Shown here one piece after another: positions 25,210 to 26,868 of a stretch of 26,868 nucleotides of DNA; position 1 is the stretch's first letter, and each line of letters begins with the position of its first letter. The DNA is from Nemertoderma westbladi (lineage: Eukaryota > Xenacoelomorpha > Nemertodermatida > Nemertodermatidae). Location: NCBI GenBank assembly GCA_032718475.1, contig JAUCBJ010001815.1, positions 1 to 26,868 on the forward strand. The letters run 5' to 3'. The translations under genes and the position numbers were made by a program. The notes under the pieces were generated by a model. It did no database searches. It saw nothing but the letters and a program-made list of their open reading frames with translations, and had not been told where the DNA came from.

Positions 25210-26616
25210 TCAGCCTGACCCGGGGCGGTTTGGCAGCGCCGTGGGTGACTCTGCGGAATTCCGAGTCCGTCCGGAGTCGGAACGGAAAATAGCCGAGTTG
25301 GTTGGTGTGGAACGATCGGAACGCAAGGAATCGGAGTCGGAACGTGCGTCGGTCTGGACGGAACGTACACTACCGTTGGCCGCAGCCACGGGATGACTTG
25401 CACCGGAGTCGGAATTGTACGAATTGGTGGACACTTTTGTCCTTCCGGAATCCGCTTTTGTTCGCACCGACTCCGGCGGATTGACGGATTGTTGTTTCTC
25501 GCGCGTCCGCGATATAACTCGCCCGTGCTCGTCGGTAATGTTATATAGCCCCGGCTCGTCGTCGCTATCTACATCCGGTGTGACGTACACAACCTCGAGG
25601 ATGACGTCACCAACCTGATCAGACAGAATGTTGACGGCTTCTGTGTGTCTGGCTTCGCGAAGATCAACACCGTTCACCGACAGTATAGCATCTCCCACAA
25701 ACAGGTTTTGGGAGCGGTGTGCGGGTAGCCCGGAATGTACCTCGGATATAAGCACAGGGACTCCGTGCTCCTTCCCTCCCGTTATGCTCATTCCGAGCCC
25801 CTCCTCTGCCCGTTTGTGTAGGGTAACCCATCGAACCTCGCCGATTCCCTGTCTGTTCCGCATCTGCCCTGCGGGGGGCGGTGCCTGCAGACGATTCTTG
25901 GGACTGGCTCGACCTCGACATGCCTTTATCACGGTTTTGTGGCGGTGTAGATGGATTTCGGCTTCCAGTTGGTTCCATAAACGGTCGTGCTCGGGGCCTC
26001 TAAGATCCCGACCCAGAAGTTGAATCTGTTGGATTCTCCCCGCCAACTCCTTGTCGAGGTACTTAGCCGCCAGTCGCGCTCCATACAACTCCCCTTGTAT
26101 TGCCACAGTGTGCTGCCTGAGCTCCAGATTCTCCGCCATCAACTCATCGACTTCCGACTGCAACCGACTCTCACGGAACTTATCCACTTTAAAGCTGTGA
26201 CTCTCCGCTTCTAGTTTTCGAAGAATGCTCTCGGAGTCTGAATCCTTAGACGTTTTATTGTGCAACTGGAGTTGCAATGAGTGTAACTGTAACATTTGGC
26301 GTTGCAGTTCTTTCTGAAGAACTTCCACCAAAGCAGTAGAATCCAAAGAGTTCGATTTCGACTTATTTAAATCTCTTTCAAGTTTCAGATTCGTCTGGAA
26401 CACCGTCTGTGATCGGTGACACAGTTGCGCGAATGCGGCACTTAACGAGGTCATCTTCTGTCGTCCATCGTACGTTATCTCGCATTGGTCCGGGTCAATG
26501 TCTCCCAGAAGAATATCCAAGTCGACGAATGCTTTATCGAAATCTTTTTCTAAGGATTCTAGCCATTGGAATAGATTTAACGATCCCCCAACATTGTTAT
26601 TAACATTAGTGGCCAT
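25210..26616 (-). CDS. GOPC: GOPC-like Golgi PDZ and coiled-coil protein, intronless
   Basis: 468 aa, close to the roughly 450-465 aa of vertebrate GOPC (PIST/CAL/FIG). The N-terminus has the [19 protein letters not shown] segment. Heptad-like coiled coils span about 75-115 and 130-205 (Leu/Glu/Gln rich). A single PDZ domain follows (about 260-345): [20 protein letters not shown] contains the carboxylate-binding loop GLGM (273-276), then [14 protein letters not shown] and EAVNILSDQ, and the family-typical ending [20 protein letters not shown] acts at the trans-Golgi, where its PDZ binds C-termini of membrane cargo and its coiled coil binds Golgi partners. The C-terminal about 105 residues are Ser/Asp/Arg-rich ([10 protein letters not shown]) and differ from the vertebrate tail as I recall it. 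The ATG at 26616 matches the start expected for the conserved N-terminus. The frame is uninterrupted, whereas vertebrate GOPC has several introns, so this is a retrocopy or an intron-loss locus; it shows no disabling change. Confidence 0.93.
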   Translation of the reverse strand: MATNVNNNVGGSLNLFQWLESLEKDFDKAFVDLDILLGDIDPDQCEITYDGRQKMTSLSAAFAQLCHRSQTVFQTNLKLERDLNKSKSNSLDSTALVEVLQKELQRQMLQLHSLQLQLHNKTSKDSDSESILRKLEAESHSFKVDKFRESRLQSEVDELMAENLELRQHTVAIQGELYGARLAAKYLDKELAGRIQQIQLLGRDLRGPEHDRLWNQLEAEIHLHRHKTVIKACRGRASPKNRLQAPPPAGQMRNRQGIGEVRWVTLHKRAEEGLGMSITGGKEHGVPVLISEVHSGLPAHRSQNLFVGDAILSVNGVDLREARHTEAVNILSDQVGDVILEVVYVTPDVDSDDEPGLYNITDEHGRVISRTREKQQSVNPPESVRTKADSGRTKVSTNSYNSDSGASHPVAAANGSVRSVQTDARSDSDSLRSDRSTPTNSAIFRSDSGRTRNSAESPTALPNRPGSG

Positions 26617-26868
26617 TGTGAAGTATCAGTTCAGATTTTTCAGAAGGAATTTAGAAGTAGGCCTTAACCTTTAGGCCTAGCTGCCTAGTGCAAGTGCAGT
26701 AGTTGGTGTCAGACACAGACGGTACCTACAGTACCAGCACCACAGTCCACAGTACCACTTAGCTGCTTAGTTAACAGTAGTTGTTCTCCAGAATAAGAAA
26801 ACAGGCAGACAGGTGCCGGACCTGTACTTCGTGACTCGGCGTACCCTGCGTACCTGGTCCTTCAATCT
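26617..26868 (-). promoter_or_regulatory. Presumed 5' flank of the GOPC-like gene
   Basis: Upstream of the minus-strand start. No clear TATA box was seen. It contains TAGGCCTTAACC and TTTAGGCCTAGC words and several GTACC words, but no identified element. Call by position only. Confidence 0.3.

Noticed and set aside
25083-26603. Other frames on both strands across 25083-26603
   Set aside because: Shadows of the GOPC-like gene, whose domain order is unambiguous.

Overview
The window is nuclear DNA from a eukaryote, almost certainly a marine invertebrate animal. The reasons are an Aurora-family kinase and a GOPC-type PDZ/coiled-coil protein, a Ty3/Gypsy-type retroelement, several LINE families, a SINE-like copy, GT-AG exon boundaries and abundant satellite DNA. 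The palindrome TAGGCCTA and long poly-G tracts recur throughout. I lean towards a deuterostome such as an echinoderm, but composition cannot settle this. There is nothing prokaryotic here: no operons, ribosome binding sites or CRISPR arrays.

Region 1 (215-7231) looks like one large decayed DNA transposon. A perfect 15-bp inverted repeat (GTTACCCTGCAAACA) closes both ends, and just inside each end sits a cluster of AACGTT palindromes, twelve in total. Inside is a minus-strand gene that appears to be spliced (four inferred exons between 6451 and 778). It is interrupted by a 25-copy 34-bp satellite, two fold-back repeats and a 5' part of a Gypsy-type element (gag-protease-RT, 3199-5910) that stops just after the RT palm. 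A 58-bp-arm perfect palindrome lies just outside (7466-7615).

Region 2 (7800-15250) is a repeat graveyard. It holds a LINE C-terminus and 3' tail on plus (8115-8765), a second, different LINE C-terminus on minus (11850-12123), a SINE-like copy on minus (11540-11735) and a CR1/Jockey-like LINE on minus (12342-13560). Two inverted copies of a 62-bp sequence (10043-10104 and 13848-13909) enclose about 3.7 kb. There is also a degenerate GATGGCGGAGTCTATTA-type repeat that is partly open as a 108-aa frame.

Region 3 (15813-17552) is an intronless Aurora-type protein kinase of 579 aa. Its C-terminal tail is a 10-residue repeat ([10 protein letters not shown]), itself organised as a duplicated 7-unit higher-order block.

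Region 4 (17720-25200) is mostly non-coding: a 10-copy 31-bp satellite, a probable LINE 3' remnant, poly-G/C tracts, and a 2.4-kb, 30-copy 76-bp satellite with nested higher-order structure.

Region 5 (25210-26616, minus) is an intronless 468-aa GOPC-like Golgi PDZ protein.

The two complete host genes do not form a pathway. They share an unusual property: both are uninterrupted single open frames in a genome that evidently splices, which makes retrocopies or intron loss the main question.
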